Assembly (NCBI RefSeq): GCF_022201045.2
Contig: NC_068562.1
Coordinates: 620,001 to 684,000, forward strand
Direction: 5' to 3'
Length of the DNA stretch: 64,000 bases
Source: Citrus sinensis
Lineage: Eukaryota > Streptophyta > Magnoliopsida > Sapindales > Rutaceae
Part shown: in pieces, positions 46,645-60,200 of the stretch
Layout of the letters: the number at the start of each line of letters is the position of its first letter
How positions within the stretch are numbered: the stretch's first letter is position 1
The notes under the pieces: model-generated
The model's input: the letters and a program-made list of their open reading frames with translations, nothing else
Databases searched by the model: none
Told to the model about the DNA's origin: nothing
Program-made: the position numbers and the translations under genes

Positions 46645-48005
46645 TATATAAAGTTAGGACTTGAGGAGGTGATGTAGCATCACCATTTTGCTTCTTTGTA
46701 TATTCTCTATTATCTAATAAATAGAGATTTTTTTTTTAAGATTTGGCTTTTCATCTTCTTATAATTAATTTGATTGTATTTAACACATTTAATAAATAAT
46801 AACTTTATTAATATATATCATTCATCATCTTTTTATATTTTCTATTATCTAAAATATCTAAAATATTAGTGGATATTCTTTGTATTTTTTTTCTCTTTCT
46901 ATTTAAATTCAACAATATGTAATCATTAATAATAATTAATTATAAGCCTTTTGAAACATTTATTTATTTTATTATGCTAGCAATTAAACTTTAGTGGATT
47001 AAAATACATGAATTAATTAACATAAGAAGAGAGGTTCTTTCATTTTCCCTCAACAATGCCACTAAGGCCTAATTTTAATGTCATAATCCCATATTTAATT
47101 ATGCAACCTTTTGTTGAGTGTCTTTTGGCTTCTTCAAAATTTATTATACTATCAATTAAACTTTAGTGCCTTAAAATACATCACCTAATCTATCTATCTA
47201 TATATAAAGTTGGGACTAGAGGAGGTGATGTGGCATCACTATTTCTCATCTTCTTGTATTCTCTATTATCTAATAATTGGTTGATATTAAAAAAATAATT
47301 ACATTACGAAATATTAAAAATAAAAAAATAATTATTAGATTATAAAAGATTACATGTCTCTTCCTCTTTCTATTTAAATTCAATAATATTTAACCATTAA
47401 TAATAATTAATTATAAATCTTGAAAAATTTATTTATTTTATTATGCCAACAATAAAACTTTAGTGGCTTAAATATATCAATTAATTAATATAGGAATGAA
47501 TGTTCCTTCATCTTCCCCCAACAATGCCATTAGGGTCTAATTTTAATGCTATAATCTCATATTTAATTATGCAACCTTTTGTTTAGTGCCTTTTGGCTTC
47601 TTCAAACTCTATAAATATTAAGTAGTTAAGATTTGTGGCATTATTATTTCTCATATTTTTATATTCTCTATTATCTAATATATTGGTTGAGATTAAAAAT
47701 AGAAAATAATTAATAGATTACAAAAGATTACATGTCCCTTCCTCTTCTATTTAAATTCAACAATATGTAACCATTAATAATAAATTAATTATAAGTTTTG
47801 AAACATTCACTTATTTTATTAAGCCAACATCTAAACTTTAGTGGTTTAAAATACATCAACTAATTAATATAGGAAGGAAGGTTCATTCATCTTCCCTAAC
47901 CAATGCCACTAGGACCTAATTTTAATGTCATAATCCCAAATTTAATTATGCAACCTTTTATTTAGTGTCTTTTGGCTTCTTCAAACTCTATAAATATTAA
48001 GCATT
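46645..48005. repeat. three diverged internal copies of the Helitron 5' module
   Basis: TATATAAAGTTRGGACTWGAGGAGGTGATGT-GCATCAC occurs at about 46645 and 47200, with a decayed form near 47620. Each is followed by TATTCTCTATTATCTAAT, a CAATATGTAACCATTAATAATAA-like block, AACTTTAGTGG, CTAATTTTAATG and GCAACCTTTTGTT-AGTG-CTTTTGGCTTCTTCAAA. Units are roughly 560, 420 and 390 bp. Confidence 0.75.
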
Positions 48006-48443
48006 TAAGATTTATTATGTTTGGATTTTTTTTTTATTTAACCAACATCCTCTTTAGAAATGTTCTTGTGTTTTTATTTTTTGACTTATTTAAATTTTTA
48101 GTATTGTGTGCTTCATGGAGTACTCTTTTCTTCATGAGTTAAACAATGATAAAGATAATTGGATGATAAGGGTTAGGTTTTGTAAGATGTGGGAGTCTGT
48201 TAATACCAAGAAAAATAGAGAGTTGATTAGTGTGAACAAAATTTTTATTAATGAAAAGGTTGTGTGCACTTAACTATACACATTAATATATATTTTTAAT
48301 GTTAACAAAAAAATAATTAACTTTCATAAATAACATTAGTTTTATAAGGCTGCGTCATCTTAAAAAAAATAATTAATATTTTTTATCAGTTTCATCAAGT
48401 GCAAAGTAATAAAAAAAGATAATACTAAATTATTTTTTTAAAG

Positions 48444-48458
48444 CCGCACGAAGTGCGG
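48444..48458 (+). other. Helitron 3' terminal hairpin
   Basis: A six-base-pair stem (CCGCAC/GTGCGG) with a GAA loop, ten bases before the terminal CTAG. It is known in the family as the replication-termination structure. Confidence 0.85.
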
Positions 48459-48472
48459 TTCTATTTCCTAGT

Positions 48473-49399
48473 ACTTAAATAAGTAAAAGAGTCGATCAAT
48501 GCTCGTTTGCCCACTAATGGGGTTTGATCATATTGTAGCTTTTAAGATAATTATTACTAATTTTACTACAAAATTAATCAATTCTCATGAAAATTAATTA
48601 AATATTTAATAAAATTAATTTTTAAAAATATTGTAAATTTTAAAAATAATCGTACGTATTCAATAAATTTTATTATTAAATTGTTATTAGAATATAAATA
48701 ACTAAATTGAATATGAAATTAAACAAAATTTATTTACACTTATATATTTTTTTCATTGTATGTATATAGTAATTGATAACTAAAATAAACATTTTATATT
48801 TTTATTTTGTTATCTCAATATAACTAATAATAATAATTATCTCTTAAAAATTAATAATTTTATTTCTTAATTAATAAGAATAATTTAAAATTTTTATAAT
48901 ATATATGAAGATATATATAAAATTAGATTAAATATAAAACTAATTCTTGTTTTGAAAAAGTGGTCATTTCCTATTTTTTAAAATCCTATACTGAAGATTC
49001 AAGTAATTTTACGAAAATTATTTCTAAAAAGATTTATTAAATATCAAAATTAACTTTTCATTTTTCACAATTATTTTTTATCCCCCTAAAAACAATGCCA
49101 AACAGTGTACAAGTCATTTTTCGTTATGAGATAAAAGAGTACATACATGTCAACTATCACTGGTAACCGTATTCACGGGCACAGATTCATTACATCATGC
49201 GCCAAGTACTTGCCAAAACAACTGAAGGGTCATTCAAAACATAATACACATTAAAAAAATATAACAATTTACAAAAGAAAACTCAGTAATTAAAAAGAAT
49301 CACAAATTCACAATGCAGAACACAAATACACGATTACACATACTGTCCCTTGAATATTCTTTTCTCCACCTCTTCTATGAACAGAAAACCGGTAGGAGA
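48473..49399. other. intergenic, PLD delta 3' flank
   Basis: Very A/T-rich to about 49130, then the likely 3' UTR of the phospholipase gene. No gene or repeat recognised. Confidence 0.45.
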
Positions 49400-52300
49400 T
49401 CAGGTTGTCAACATATCAGGAAGACTCATGGAATGAACACCAATGATTTTACCACCGGCATCAGGGAATTGCTCATAACCTGGTAAGGGGCTCACTGTCC
49501 CATCAGCATCTACTTGCAGAGGATATCTGAGGAGGTGGCCCTGCAATGGTGTGAACTCCATGGCTGTGAATCTACCCCAGTTTTCTCCAGCAATCTGATT
49601 TACCTTCCTTATACAGTCTAAACTTTCTGGTTCCTCAAAGCAATTATCTAGCATGCCAAGATGCTCTGACCAAAGTGACTTCCTATACCCATATATCTGC
49701 AGAATTATAGTTACAGACCATAAAAGATGTTTCAAGACCGACATTCATAGGGCACTTACAATATTATACTTGCTAGGCATATAGATGGGGAAAAAATGTT
49801 TAATTATCAGACATTTCATTTCAAAATGTAACTTCCTAAATCACATATAGCAAGGTTCAAGAAACTTGATGGAAGCAAACCTGGATTGTTATTTCTGAAT
49901 AGGATTCTTTTCTAATCTAAGCTTCTACATGAGCAGCTTGTGATTGATAATTAATAGAAAAGAATATTATTATAAAACAGGTCTTGACCATGCATATACA
50001 ATAATGAACCCATGTAAGTCAACTTCCTTTATTACAGAAGAAAGAAAACAAAGAAAACAAGATCATCTACAAACCTGACCATGTGGATGTTTCAGCTTCC
50101 TAGCCCATGTGTGATGCGGCTGATAAGAACCCATAGCTATCTCAGTGTCTTTGGAACCAGCCATGGATCTTTGGTTAATGTTGGCAGATCCCATGATCAC
50201 ATATTCATCATCTACTATCATCCCCTTGGCATGCACATATATCATGAAGCGCTGATTTTTCTGTGAATCAGAGACCTGAAAGTAAACTGGAATTAGTCAA
50301 AACTTATAACAACTTTTGTTTTTTCATAAATTTTCTTGAGAGAACTCATATTTGATATTAAAAGTTGTAAATCTCTACTCCCAAGAGAAACTACAGTTTC
50401 TTTTTTCTTTTTTTCCCCAAAAGTACTACATTGATCTACAGGTATTTACAATAACAAACCTACCGACACATCCTAGATTAGAAACCTCCAAGTACATGTA
50501 GCACTACGCACAGTTATAAGCAAGGGCCCAGAAAACTATTGGCAAAGATGTGAATATGACAACATTTTTGTGAGCCTTCAATCCTCATGAAGAAATTGGA
50601 GAAACTTATTCCAAGCATCTGATGAAAATTGCCACAATTAATCCAGAATCTTCTTTCTTGCTTTAATACTAAACCAAGGAAAATGCATATAAGCCAATGC
50701 TTAATATAGACAGGAAATTTCGTGGTTAACTTGTTGGTCGTTATCCCTCGACGACAGAAATTAAGTAATTAGATTAGACTTCTTTCGGTTGTATATTTGA
50801 CATCCTTTGGGCTTTGTTAACATGCTAACAACAGAAATAGTGGGTCTACATAAAAAACTAATAGAGATGTCAGAGGAGAAAGATCACGGATCAGAGTAAC
50901 ACAAGTTCTGATTTGATTTAGACAAAATTTTACATAAAATAATTGGCAAACTAATTTCATTATTAATCAACTAAGCTACCATGAAATTTAGTCATAATTA
51001 TAGCCAACTATTATGTTTAAATCCTAGCAAGAACAGTTGATCGTTAACATGCTTACGAAAAGAACAAAAGGAATTTTCCTCTTAGGTAAACACCTTATCA
51101 CCATTATTGGCCAATACATCCTTAGGAGCTTCTTCCCGTTTTCCGAGACAATAAAAACTGAGGTAATCTTGAGGATGTGCGTCCACTTGCATTTCCCTCA
51201 GTTCCTGTGCAACAACACTATACATCATCTGCATCGTCTGGCTCTGCAAAATCCAAATATATAATGTCAGAGCAAACATATTTCCACAGTCATAACAAAT
51301 TTACCCCAAAAGAGCTAAAAACCCCCCATTATCGTTCAAAAGATGAGGCAAATGGGGGGACACATTGATGATTTTTTCTTGTTCTTTCTTTGGAATCTTC
51401 TTAATAGAAAATGGGGATAAATTGATGGTTTCACATTGAAGATTGCCATTCTAAGTAGGGGTAAATTGAAGTTTAACCTCAGAGTACTGACAGAAAATAT
51501 CAGTAACATTTTAAGACAAAACTAATTTGAACCTAATTCCCACGCGAAAAGTTAACAATAAACTCAAAATTATTACTGCAGAGGATAAACCCGGTTAGTA
51601 GCATTTCAATTTAGTATCTAGAAATGATATCATACTTCTCATTGTGAAACAGTATAACAACAGTGAAGTTGGAATTAAACCATGTACAAGTTCCCCAAGA
51701 TGTAACCACATAATACCAATCAAAAGTCCAACAGAAATAACCATCCATGAAAGAAGAATCGTATTAAATCTGCAGTGATTAAGGATGGAAACAAACTATT
51801 ACTCTCAACTATAATTACCAAGAACCAGAAATCATAGCACAGCAACATTATTAGTAGTCTATTTAAAATTTGTATTCCGCCTCTTCCTTTTTTTCTTTTT
51901 ATAAGTCATTCAGTTAGTTTATACATATAAAAATTGATGTTCCAAATTTATGAAGATTGGAAGGTATATAACAAAAAAAACCTGCCAAAACAGAATTTCT
52001 TGCACGGTGTTAGTTTTGGGATCACCCTCAGGCCACATAGGTATGATGACATACACTGCAAATCTCTCATTAGCTCTAATTTTACTAGCAATCTTTAAAG
52101 CCAACTCCATCGGGATAAGATTATCAGCTCCTGCTCAGACAAAACCAAAGTAACTTCAGAAACTCAGGGAAATTAATACTATAAACAGTCACCATTCATT
52201 TGATACCAAATATAAACTGAAACAAGGTACAAATATATGAAGGCAACTATTTTGTAGTCAACAGGTCAAGATAAAGCAGAAGCACATCAATTGCCCAAAA

Positions 52301-55300
52301 TTGCAGTAAAAATCAAAAGAGACTATTTACAATGCTTTGAAAAATATGTGAAGACTGCAAGTGCATGGCACCAATAAAGGAGCTACAACAAAATAAATTG
52401 TACTTGATATTCCCCAATCCGGAGGGGAAGGGAGGAGAGAAACATAACCCTAAGCTGTGCTAGCAACCACTAATGCTTAGTCCAGCGGAATTCTATTATC
52501 AGTTCCAGAACAGACATTTTAAAGAGCTAACCTACAATTCTGCAATCAAATACTTCATATGCATTTGCTTCTTGCTGTAATAAACCTTTGGTTGCAGAAA
52601 TTAGAAAAAAGAAGTAACAAACAAAAGCAATTAACTCTGTGATGTGATTAAAATTGTGACTTTAACCTGCATTTTTATACGATGGCCATGCATAAGATGA
52701 TCCAAGAAAATACTGATTTTCAATATATATAAAATGCTGAGCAGATCTGATTGCTTGGATATAAGCTGTTTGAATGCTCTTATCTATCACCACATCTTTT
52801 GCACAGATAAGGCTCTGCAAGAGAAGAATGTCATTTAGAACTGGATAATAAACTAAGTTGTGAATTAGAAACACAAGTACAGATCAAAATCTTGAAGCAC
52901 CATTGTCTTAGGCCCAAATGCAAGTGATTTTCTATCTAAGAATTCAAAGAAGGAAAGTAGTTCACATATAAACCTGGTCATCAATGTCCTCAATAGATTT
53001 TGGAAATCCTTTCACTGATCCTGAGTCTATGGACCGGAAAATCTGTGACCCAAAAGAGAGAGAGAGACAGAGATAGACCTTACTAAGAATTAGTGAAATA
53101 AAAATACAAAACCAAATAATTTTTTGATTAATTTATGATTTGCACCATATGACCTGAACATGCCAGTTTTCAGGATCATCCTCCTTTGAAACACGTACTA
53201 CATTATCATCCCTTGGAACTATTGTTGTTCCATTCGTTTTAAGAGATAGCTCAGGACTTAGTATCCACGAGATGCGCCCTATCTTAATCAGATAATCATC
53301 ACGCCAATGAGAGACCCTTTTGAACTTGAAAGTTAACTCTGTCAACTTGGTTGCTTTTCTCCAACGCTGCTCAAAGTTGATAAGAACATCATATGCAGCA
53401 GGCCCATCTAATCTGCAATGCAAATCATGCCATGGTTCCCTTGGAGCCTTGGTTCCAATCTGATACACAATCACGGAAAGAGAAAGTGTAAAGACAAATA
53501 AAGGAATAACATTCCAAAAGTCTAATGCTATGTGGTAATAAAAATGCGAAGTCCGATAGAAATTTATATTTTGGTCAGCCACTCACAGGATATGTAGGAT
53601 TATGAAAATCATCCTTGAAGACAGTGTCGAGATCACGAAATAGACGGTGCTCAGGTGTATCATAGCGACCATCGCAAAGGTCAATACCTCCTATAAATGC
53701 TGTAATCTTTCGATTATTACCAGATGCCTGTGTGTCTACAAGAACACATTTTTGATGGTGGGTAAAGATTGTTCCAACAATCTGGGAAAACCCACCACAC
53801 AAACAAATAAGGAAGAAGAAAACTTATCAAAAACAAGCAATAAACAAAGTTTAGAGACTTAAAAAAAAAAAACAATCATTTGTAAAATGTAACTAAAACT
53901 ACGTAACTATCAATTGACACTAATCAGAAATAATGGAGTTGTCGAAATACAAACACAGCACATTACCGAACTGTGAAATAAAATATACCTGTTGTTTGAA
54001 GTAGCTAAGCTTGCTACTAGCATAACGAGGTGCCAAAACACAATTGACAGATGAATGCTTGAAAAATTTCTTTGTTTCTTCATCATGCGTGGCCATCACT
54101 CCTGCCTGCACCACCCAATCCCACATCATATTATTGCTCCAAACACAAAAGTAATTAGCGGTTTAAAAGAAAAAATTCAATGACTTGGCAAATGTTTGTA
54201 TGCTTAATTGTCAAAAAACAACAAGCAAGTGCTGGTTCAACACCCACTTTTACTGGGTGGCTAAAGCTTACTTACTAGTTATCCACTTGTACTTGACAGC
54301 TTAGTGATTCAATTTCACAGCAGTCTTCTAATCTACAAAATCTCAATTCCAAACATAGCCCTAGCCAATCAAACAAGTAACAAAGACACCACTAACACAC
54401 CCAAAAATCAAATCAAATCAAATAAAAGAAAGCAGTTGCATAGAATATTAGTCCATATGATGCCTAATATTCTTAATTTAATTGGATAATGAACAAACAA
54501 ATAAGCATTACAATTAAATTAATGCCAGTCCACATTACTAGTATTTTAATAATAATCTTTGGTTGATTTGTTCTTAACTTAGAAAATGACATAATAAATA
54601 AGTAGCAAACAAACTTAATCAAAATCCTCACCGTTTTGACGCCAAGCTTGTCATGCGAGGTCTTATCGTCCCAAATCAACAACAAAACTCGAACACCTTC
54701 CTCCGATTTATACTTAAGCAACTCACCGAGAGTCAAGTCGCCACCACGCGGCAACGGTCTTGTCGGCTCTCTAATAAGCTTAATCTTATGAAAAACAGAC
54801 CAGCCAACGATATAGATCAAATGGTGAGCCTCGGATATGGCGTGACAAATATCTTCCCAACAAGTCCCCGGCTTATAAAGCTTCCCATCGTCCAAAGGAA
54901 TCTCAGGAAAAATTCCCTCACTCACGTGAGCATCCTGGTAGAGCCTCACGTGAGAGCCTTTCCTCAAGGGAAAATACGTGTTCCTCACTCCCTTCTGCTC
55001 GGGATCGCCGGCAATGCCGTGGCGGTACAGCGGATTTTTGTCACAGGGGGTGAACTTAAGCTCGAGTTGTATAGATGCACCAGGCTTAGGTGGACTACCG
55101 GAAGGGGCAATGATGTCGTACCATCTCGAGATGAACTCGCCGGTCGCGATGGTGTCAGCAGGGATTGCGGCGGTGCCGATTATTTGGGCGCCGAAGACGT
55201 CGTCATCTTTGACCTGAATCTCGAGGTTGACAAGGGGATGCGCTAAGGGAATGATGAAGTGCTCGTTCCAGACAGGCTCTTGGGAATTTTTAAGGACACG

Positions 55301-55588
55301 TGTACGGGCGACGGTGGCTTGAGGGACCACGACGGTGACGTAAGGGTCACTGGTGATGATCTTACTCTTGCGGATGATTTTGCTGGTGTGCCGGACTCCG
55401 TCATCGTCCTGAAAGGTCTCGTGCGTCGGGGCGGGAGTTTTGCAAGCGTCACAGGCTGTGAAACAACGTCGGAGGTGTTCGGACATCATGTCCATGTTAG
55501 GTAACCGCCGGGCTCGAATGATTTTCAAGTCCAGGTCACCGTGAAGGTAGATGACCTTTTCTTTATCGGAATCGTCTCCGGCCGCCAT
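49400..55588 (-). CDS. PLDDELTA: phospholipase D delta (C2-type PLD)
   Basis: About ten coding exons give roughly 860-870 aa, the size of PLD delta. Exon 1 is 54632-55588. Later exons lie near 53990-54110, 53586-53781, 53152-53459, 52977-53042, 52667-52815, 51980-52132, 51093-51243, 50075-50277 and 49400-49697. I start at [17 protein letters not shown] (55588), since the open frame beyond it begins only at a non-ATG codon. Order: an N-terminal calcium-binding C2 domain ([22 protein letters not shown]), then two HKD catalytic motifs, [10 protein letters not shown] and [20 protein letters not shown]. The conserved [12 protein letters not shown] lies between them. The C-terminus is [13 protein letters not shown]. 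It hydrolyses membrane phospholipids to phosphatidic acid; PLD delta is plasma-membrane and microtubule associated and acts in freezing and oxidative stress. Confidence 0.94.
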
Positions 55589-57279
55589 GTACCGTAAGCG
55601 GATCAAGGATCGATTAGAAGCTTCAAATGTGCAAAAAATAATGACAATAGAGAAAGAAATCAATAATAGAATGGAATGATTAGCAGATAAGATAGACAAA
55701 AACGGCGTGCAGTGAGGCGTTGTAGTCTGTTGAGTGTTGGGTAAGATGTGGCTTTACTTGTAGTTGAGAGTTAAGGCCTCGTGGCGCGAGACGGGGGGCC
55801 TTATTGACTGTCGTAGGCTGTAACAGCAATATTTTTTTTTTTTTCAAAATTTTTGTATATTAAATTATTGACTTAAAAATGCCAGGTTCTCGATTTTGAT
55901 TTGGATGACGATGAAGAAGGGAAAATTTTTACAACGGCGGATAAGGACAACGTGGGCCACAAGGATCAAGGATGAAGTGGGTGACTCGTGACTCAGTGAT
56001 CTGTCGGTAAACAGAGGAAACCGCGAGGTACAGAATTCGTCGATCTGCATCCTGAAAAAGGTTAAAGTAAAAATGTAAACTCCTCTTTTTTTTTTAATTT
56101 TTTTGAATTAATTGGGAGTAAAAAGTCTAAATAAACCAGCGGTTTGCAAATGAGTTTAACTCACCCTCCTTGTCCCTTATTTTTTTTATTATTTTTGTTT
56201 TTTTTTTCTCTCCGCATAGGTACGCTGGCTGGCGTGTTCGAGTTTGACCGTCACTTCCATGTTCCAGTGTCCCCGGCAGTGCGTGCAAGGCTTCACATCT
56301 TTCCCTCGATGACTACTAGGAAATGAGATCAACGGTTTAAAATGAGTTGTTGTTGTTCTTTTTTTTTTTTTTCTTTTTGAATCCGAGCCATTGACGCTCC
56401 TTTCTTTCTTTTCTTTTTTCTTTATTGAATTACGATTGTATTTTACAATCATAAGTTTATTGGATGGAAAAAAAAAAGTTAACAAATTCATTCTGCCATA
56501 GGAAGTGAGTGAATTTCACCATTATACTACAAAATCTAATACATATGTTACTATTTTATATAAACATGTTTACGCATTGTCTTACCTTTTTAATTACACC
56601 AGCAATTATGTGATTACTTGGTTAAAGTAGTTTTAAATAAGTTTATTTTACGTATGTTATAGTAATATTGGAATTCTAGATATCAGATAGACCTTTTTTT
56701 CATATAAAATTATTGGTTCAGTTAATAAAATCTTTTGATGTGGTTATATTCGAAATTTCAAATGGTAATGATACAATTGTTAAAAAAATAAAAAAAAGTA
56801 TCAAGACATAGGGAATATGTGAATTTTTCTTTGAATTATACTAAAAGAAAAAAATTGATCAGCCTCGGCGAGAAAAAGTGTAATTGGCAGTTAAAAGAAA
56901 TATTCTTTCGAGAAAACAAATATTTTTTTTTCCCTCAAAAAGATCCCAACTACCGAGGTTTTGTTGGTAGGCCCATCACACATTCCATGTCCGACTCTCA
57001 AAAGTTAAAAACTCAATTCGCAGGTGTTTGGTATCTTAGCCACGACCAATCAGTAACTAAACTTTATGCGAAACTTCACTATTTGTCCAAATAAAAATGA
57101 AAAGCGAAAGCCCACTTGCAAACCGAAACCTTTTTTTAGCCTTTTGGGCGAAGTTTGAAAACTTGGAAGACGGGTGATGCTCTGGATTCTTCTACCGGGC
57201 TAAAATGAAAACTCTTCAACAAATATAGCATCTCATAAGCTTGATAGAAGTGAATGTTAGTCAATCTGTGACTAGCCTA
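55589..57279. other. PLD delta upstream region and intergenic DNA
   Basis: The first few hundred bases should hold the PLD delta 5' UTR and promoter. Poly(T)/pyrimidine tracts occur at 55831-55844, 56085-56105 and 56360-56425. Short frames (55865-56050, 56144-56326, 56819-57094) show no family signal. Confidence 0.4.
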
Positions 57280-60200
57280 ACCAGCAGTTTATTTATCCCG
57301 GCATGTTCCATGAAATAGCTGCAGAGCATCTTGAGACATGGGCGTCCGATCATAGTCCAATTCTGATGATTGTGGAAGAAAGAGGCAGAAGGAAGCAGTA
57401 CAGTAAAAGAACCTTCTCAAGGGTCCATTAAGAAGATATGTGGAGCCCCTATGAGAAATGTCAAGAGATCGTTTTTGCTGAGTGGCAAGCAAAGAGAAGC
57501 TGGAATTGCGAAGATCCGATTGCACAATTTAAAAAGACAGCAAAAGATTCACTGGCCGAGTTAAAATTGTGGAGCAAGGAGGAATTTTGGGGCAGGGAGG
57601 AAAAATTGGAAAAGTTGATAAAAAAGTTGAAGAGTTACAGGGAGAGCAGTAAACAATATTGCACTGGAGTTGAACTAAAGGCAATAGAGAAACAAATAGA
57701 CGATTTACTAATTGATGAAGAAATCTACTGGAGACAAAGATCAAGGACTGTGTGGTTACGGGAAGGGGACAAAAATACAAAGTATTTCCACTCCAAGGCT
57801 ACTGCAAGAAAGAGGAAAAACAAGATTAGGGGAATTGTTGATGAAAGAAACAATTGGACAGAAGAAGCTCCTGAAATTGAGAAGATCATTTGTGATTATT
57901 TTGACAACATGTTCACTTCTAAAAATCCAACGATGCAACAACTGGAGTCAGCGCTTAAAGGCATGCCTTGCAAAATTTCAAGTGAGATGAATGCACACCT
58001 CGATCAGCCCTACACAGAAGCTGAAATCACAGAAGCTTTAAGTCAAATGCACCCATCAAAAGCTCCGGGCTCGGACGGTCTTCCAACGGCTTTCTTTCAA
58101 AAGCACTGGAAGTCTGTGAACCAAGGAGTCATAGCTGTTTGCCTGCATGTTCTTAATGATGGAGGTAATATCACCCCCTTGAATCATACATTTATTGCTT
58201 TAATTCCGAAGATTGACAAGCCTAGGAAAGTGGGGGATTTTAGACCTATCAGCCTTTGCAATGTTATTTACAGAATTATTGTGAAAACTGTGGCAAATAG
58301 GTTGAAGCTAATCTTGAATCATATCATCTCCCCAACTCAAAGCGCCTTTGTCCCTAATAGGCTCATCATTGACAACATAATCATAGGTTATGAATGCCTT
58401 CACAAAATAAGAATTAGCAAAGGGAAGAAGCATGGGATTGTAGCCTTGAAACTAGATGTAAGCAAAGCCTATGATAGGGTGGAATGGAAGTTCTTGCAAT
58501 GTACTTTAGAAAAAATTGGCTTTTCCTCAAAATTTGTAAGGCTGATTATGAGATGTATAACTACACCATCTTTCTCGGTGTTGATAAATGGGGTAGCTAA
58601 AGGGTTGATTAAGCCGCAAAGAGGGCTAAGGCAAGGATGCCCTTTGTCTCCATATTTATTCATTCTTTGTGCAGAAGTTTTTTCTAATCTCCTAAGCCAA
58701 GCCGAAATGAACAAGCACATTCATGGAATCAAGTTCGGCAAGGAGCTTTCTATCACCCATCTCTTATTTGCGGATGACAGCTTAATCTTCGTAAGAGCTA
58801 CAAAAGAAGATTGTTGGAGCTTGAAAGGAGTATTTGACTGTTACACTAATGCCTCAGGCCAAATCTTTAATTTCGAAAAGTCATCCATGTTTTTTAGTCA
58901 AAACACAAAGCATGAGCTGATCTCGGTAATTAAGGACACTTTCCAGCTGCCAGTGGTCTCTAGACATGAGAAATACCTCGGGTTGCCCTCGATGATTGGT
59001 AGAAACAAGACCTCTTTCTTCAAGGATATCAAGCTTAGAATTCTCAGCAAAATTTCCAGTTGGCAGGCAAAGCTGTTCTCGTGTGGTGGAAAGGAAATTT
59101 TGATAAAGGCCGTGGCCCAAGCAGTGCCAGCATATGCTATGAGTGTGTTTAAGCTTCCCTTAGGTCTCTGTGAAGAAATGCAAAAAGCCATAGCCCGGTT
59201 CTGGTGGGGGAACAGCAAGGACCACAGGCCAATTCACTGGCGAAGATGGGAGAAAATGTGTCAAGCTAAGAGTAGAGGGGGAATGGGTTTTCGAGATTTA
59301 TCTAGCTTCAATCAAGCTCTTGTTGCAAAACAAGGTTGGAGGATTATTCAAGAGCCAAATTCGTTGGTTGCGAGAATAATGAAGGCTAGATATTTTAAAC
59401 ACTCAAGCTTTATGGAGGCAAAAGCTGGTTATCAACCATCTTTTATATGGCGGAGCATTCTTTGGGGGAGAGAAGTGACTGAGAATGGGCTGAGGTGGAG
59501 GATTGGAAATGATGAACAAGTGAAGGTGTATCAGAGTAAATGGCTTCCAAGACCTGACACTTTCAAGCTGATATCCCCCCCCAAATTGCATTCAGAGACA
59601 GCTGTTTCGGAGCTCATTAATGAAAAGCATGAATGGGATGAAGAGCTGATTCGACAGAATTTTCTGAGAGTTGATGCAGAGCAGATTACAAGAATCCCCC
59701 TCCCACGGCAACCAAATCCAGACCAAGTAGTATGGCACTATGACAAGAAGGGAGAGTACTCAGTGAAGAGTGGTTACCAATTGGCGTTAAAGATGAAAAC
59801 CCCAGACATGGCCAGTTGTTCGGAGGAGAAGCAGAATTTTTGGAAGGCTATCTGGTACCTTCAAATTCCAGAAAAAGTAAAGATTTTCATGTGGAGAGCT
59901 TTCAATGATTTGTTGCCAACTATGGAAAATTTGTGGAAGAGGAAGGTGGTGCAATTCCCGCGGTGCCAGAGGTGTTATGGAATGGGAGAGTCCATTTTTC
60001 ATGCTCTTTTTGCTTGTAAAGTTTCAAAAAAAACATGGCAGCTGACTTGTTTTGGAGAAGAAATGGGGCTGTGTAAAAACAAGGATGTATGCAGTTTATT
60101 TCAATTTATGACGGGGAGAAAAAACAAGGCTGACATGGAGCTGATGGCTGCACTATGCTGAAGTATATGGCATTCAAGGAATCTTCTCATTTTCAAAAAC

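Larger units (their letters stand above)
46635..48471 (+). mobile_element. non-autonomous Helitron
   Basis: The 5' end is TC (46635) followed by TATATATATATATAAAGT. The 3' end has a perfect hairpin CCGCAC-GAA-GTGCGG (48444-48458), then TTCTATTTC and terminal CTAG. It is inserted between host A (46634) and T (48472) with no duplication. These are the defining Helitron ends. No Rep/helicase frame exists, so it depends on an autonomous partner. The interior contains repeated copies of the 5' module (see the direct repeats). Confidence 0.85.

Noticed and set aside
54653-55246. 197-codon plus-strand open frame
   Set aside because: It is antisense to the large first exon of PLD delta and has no family signal; it is a shadow of that gene's codon pattern.
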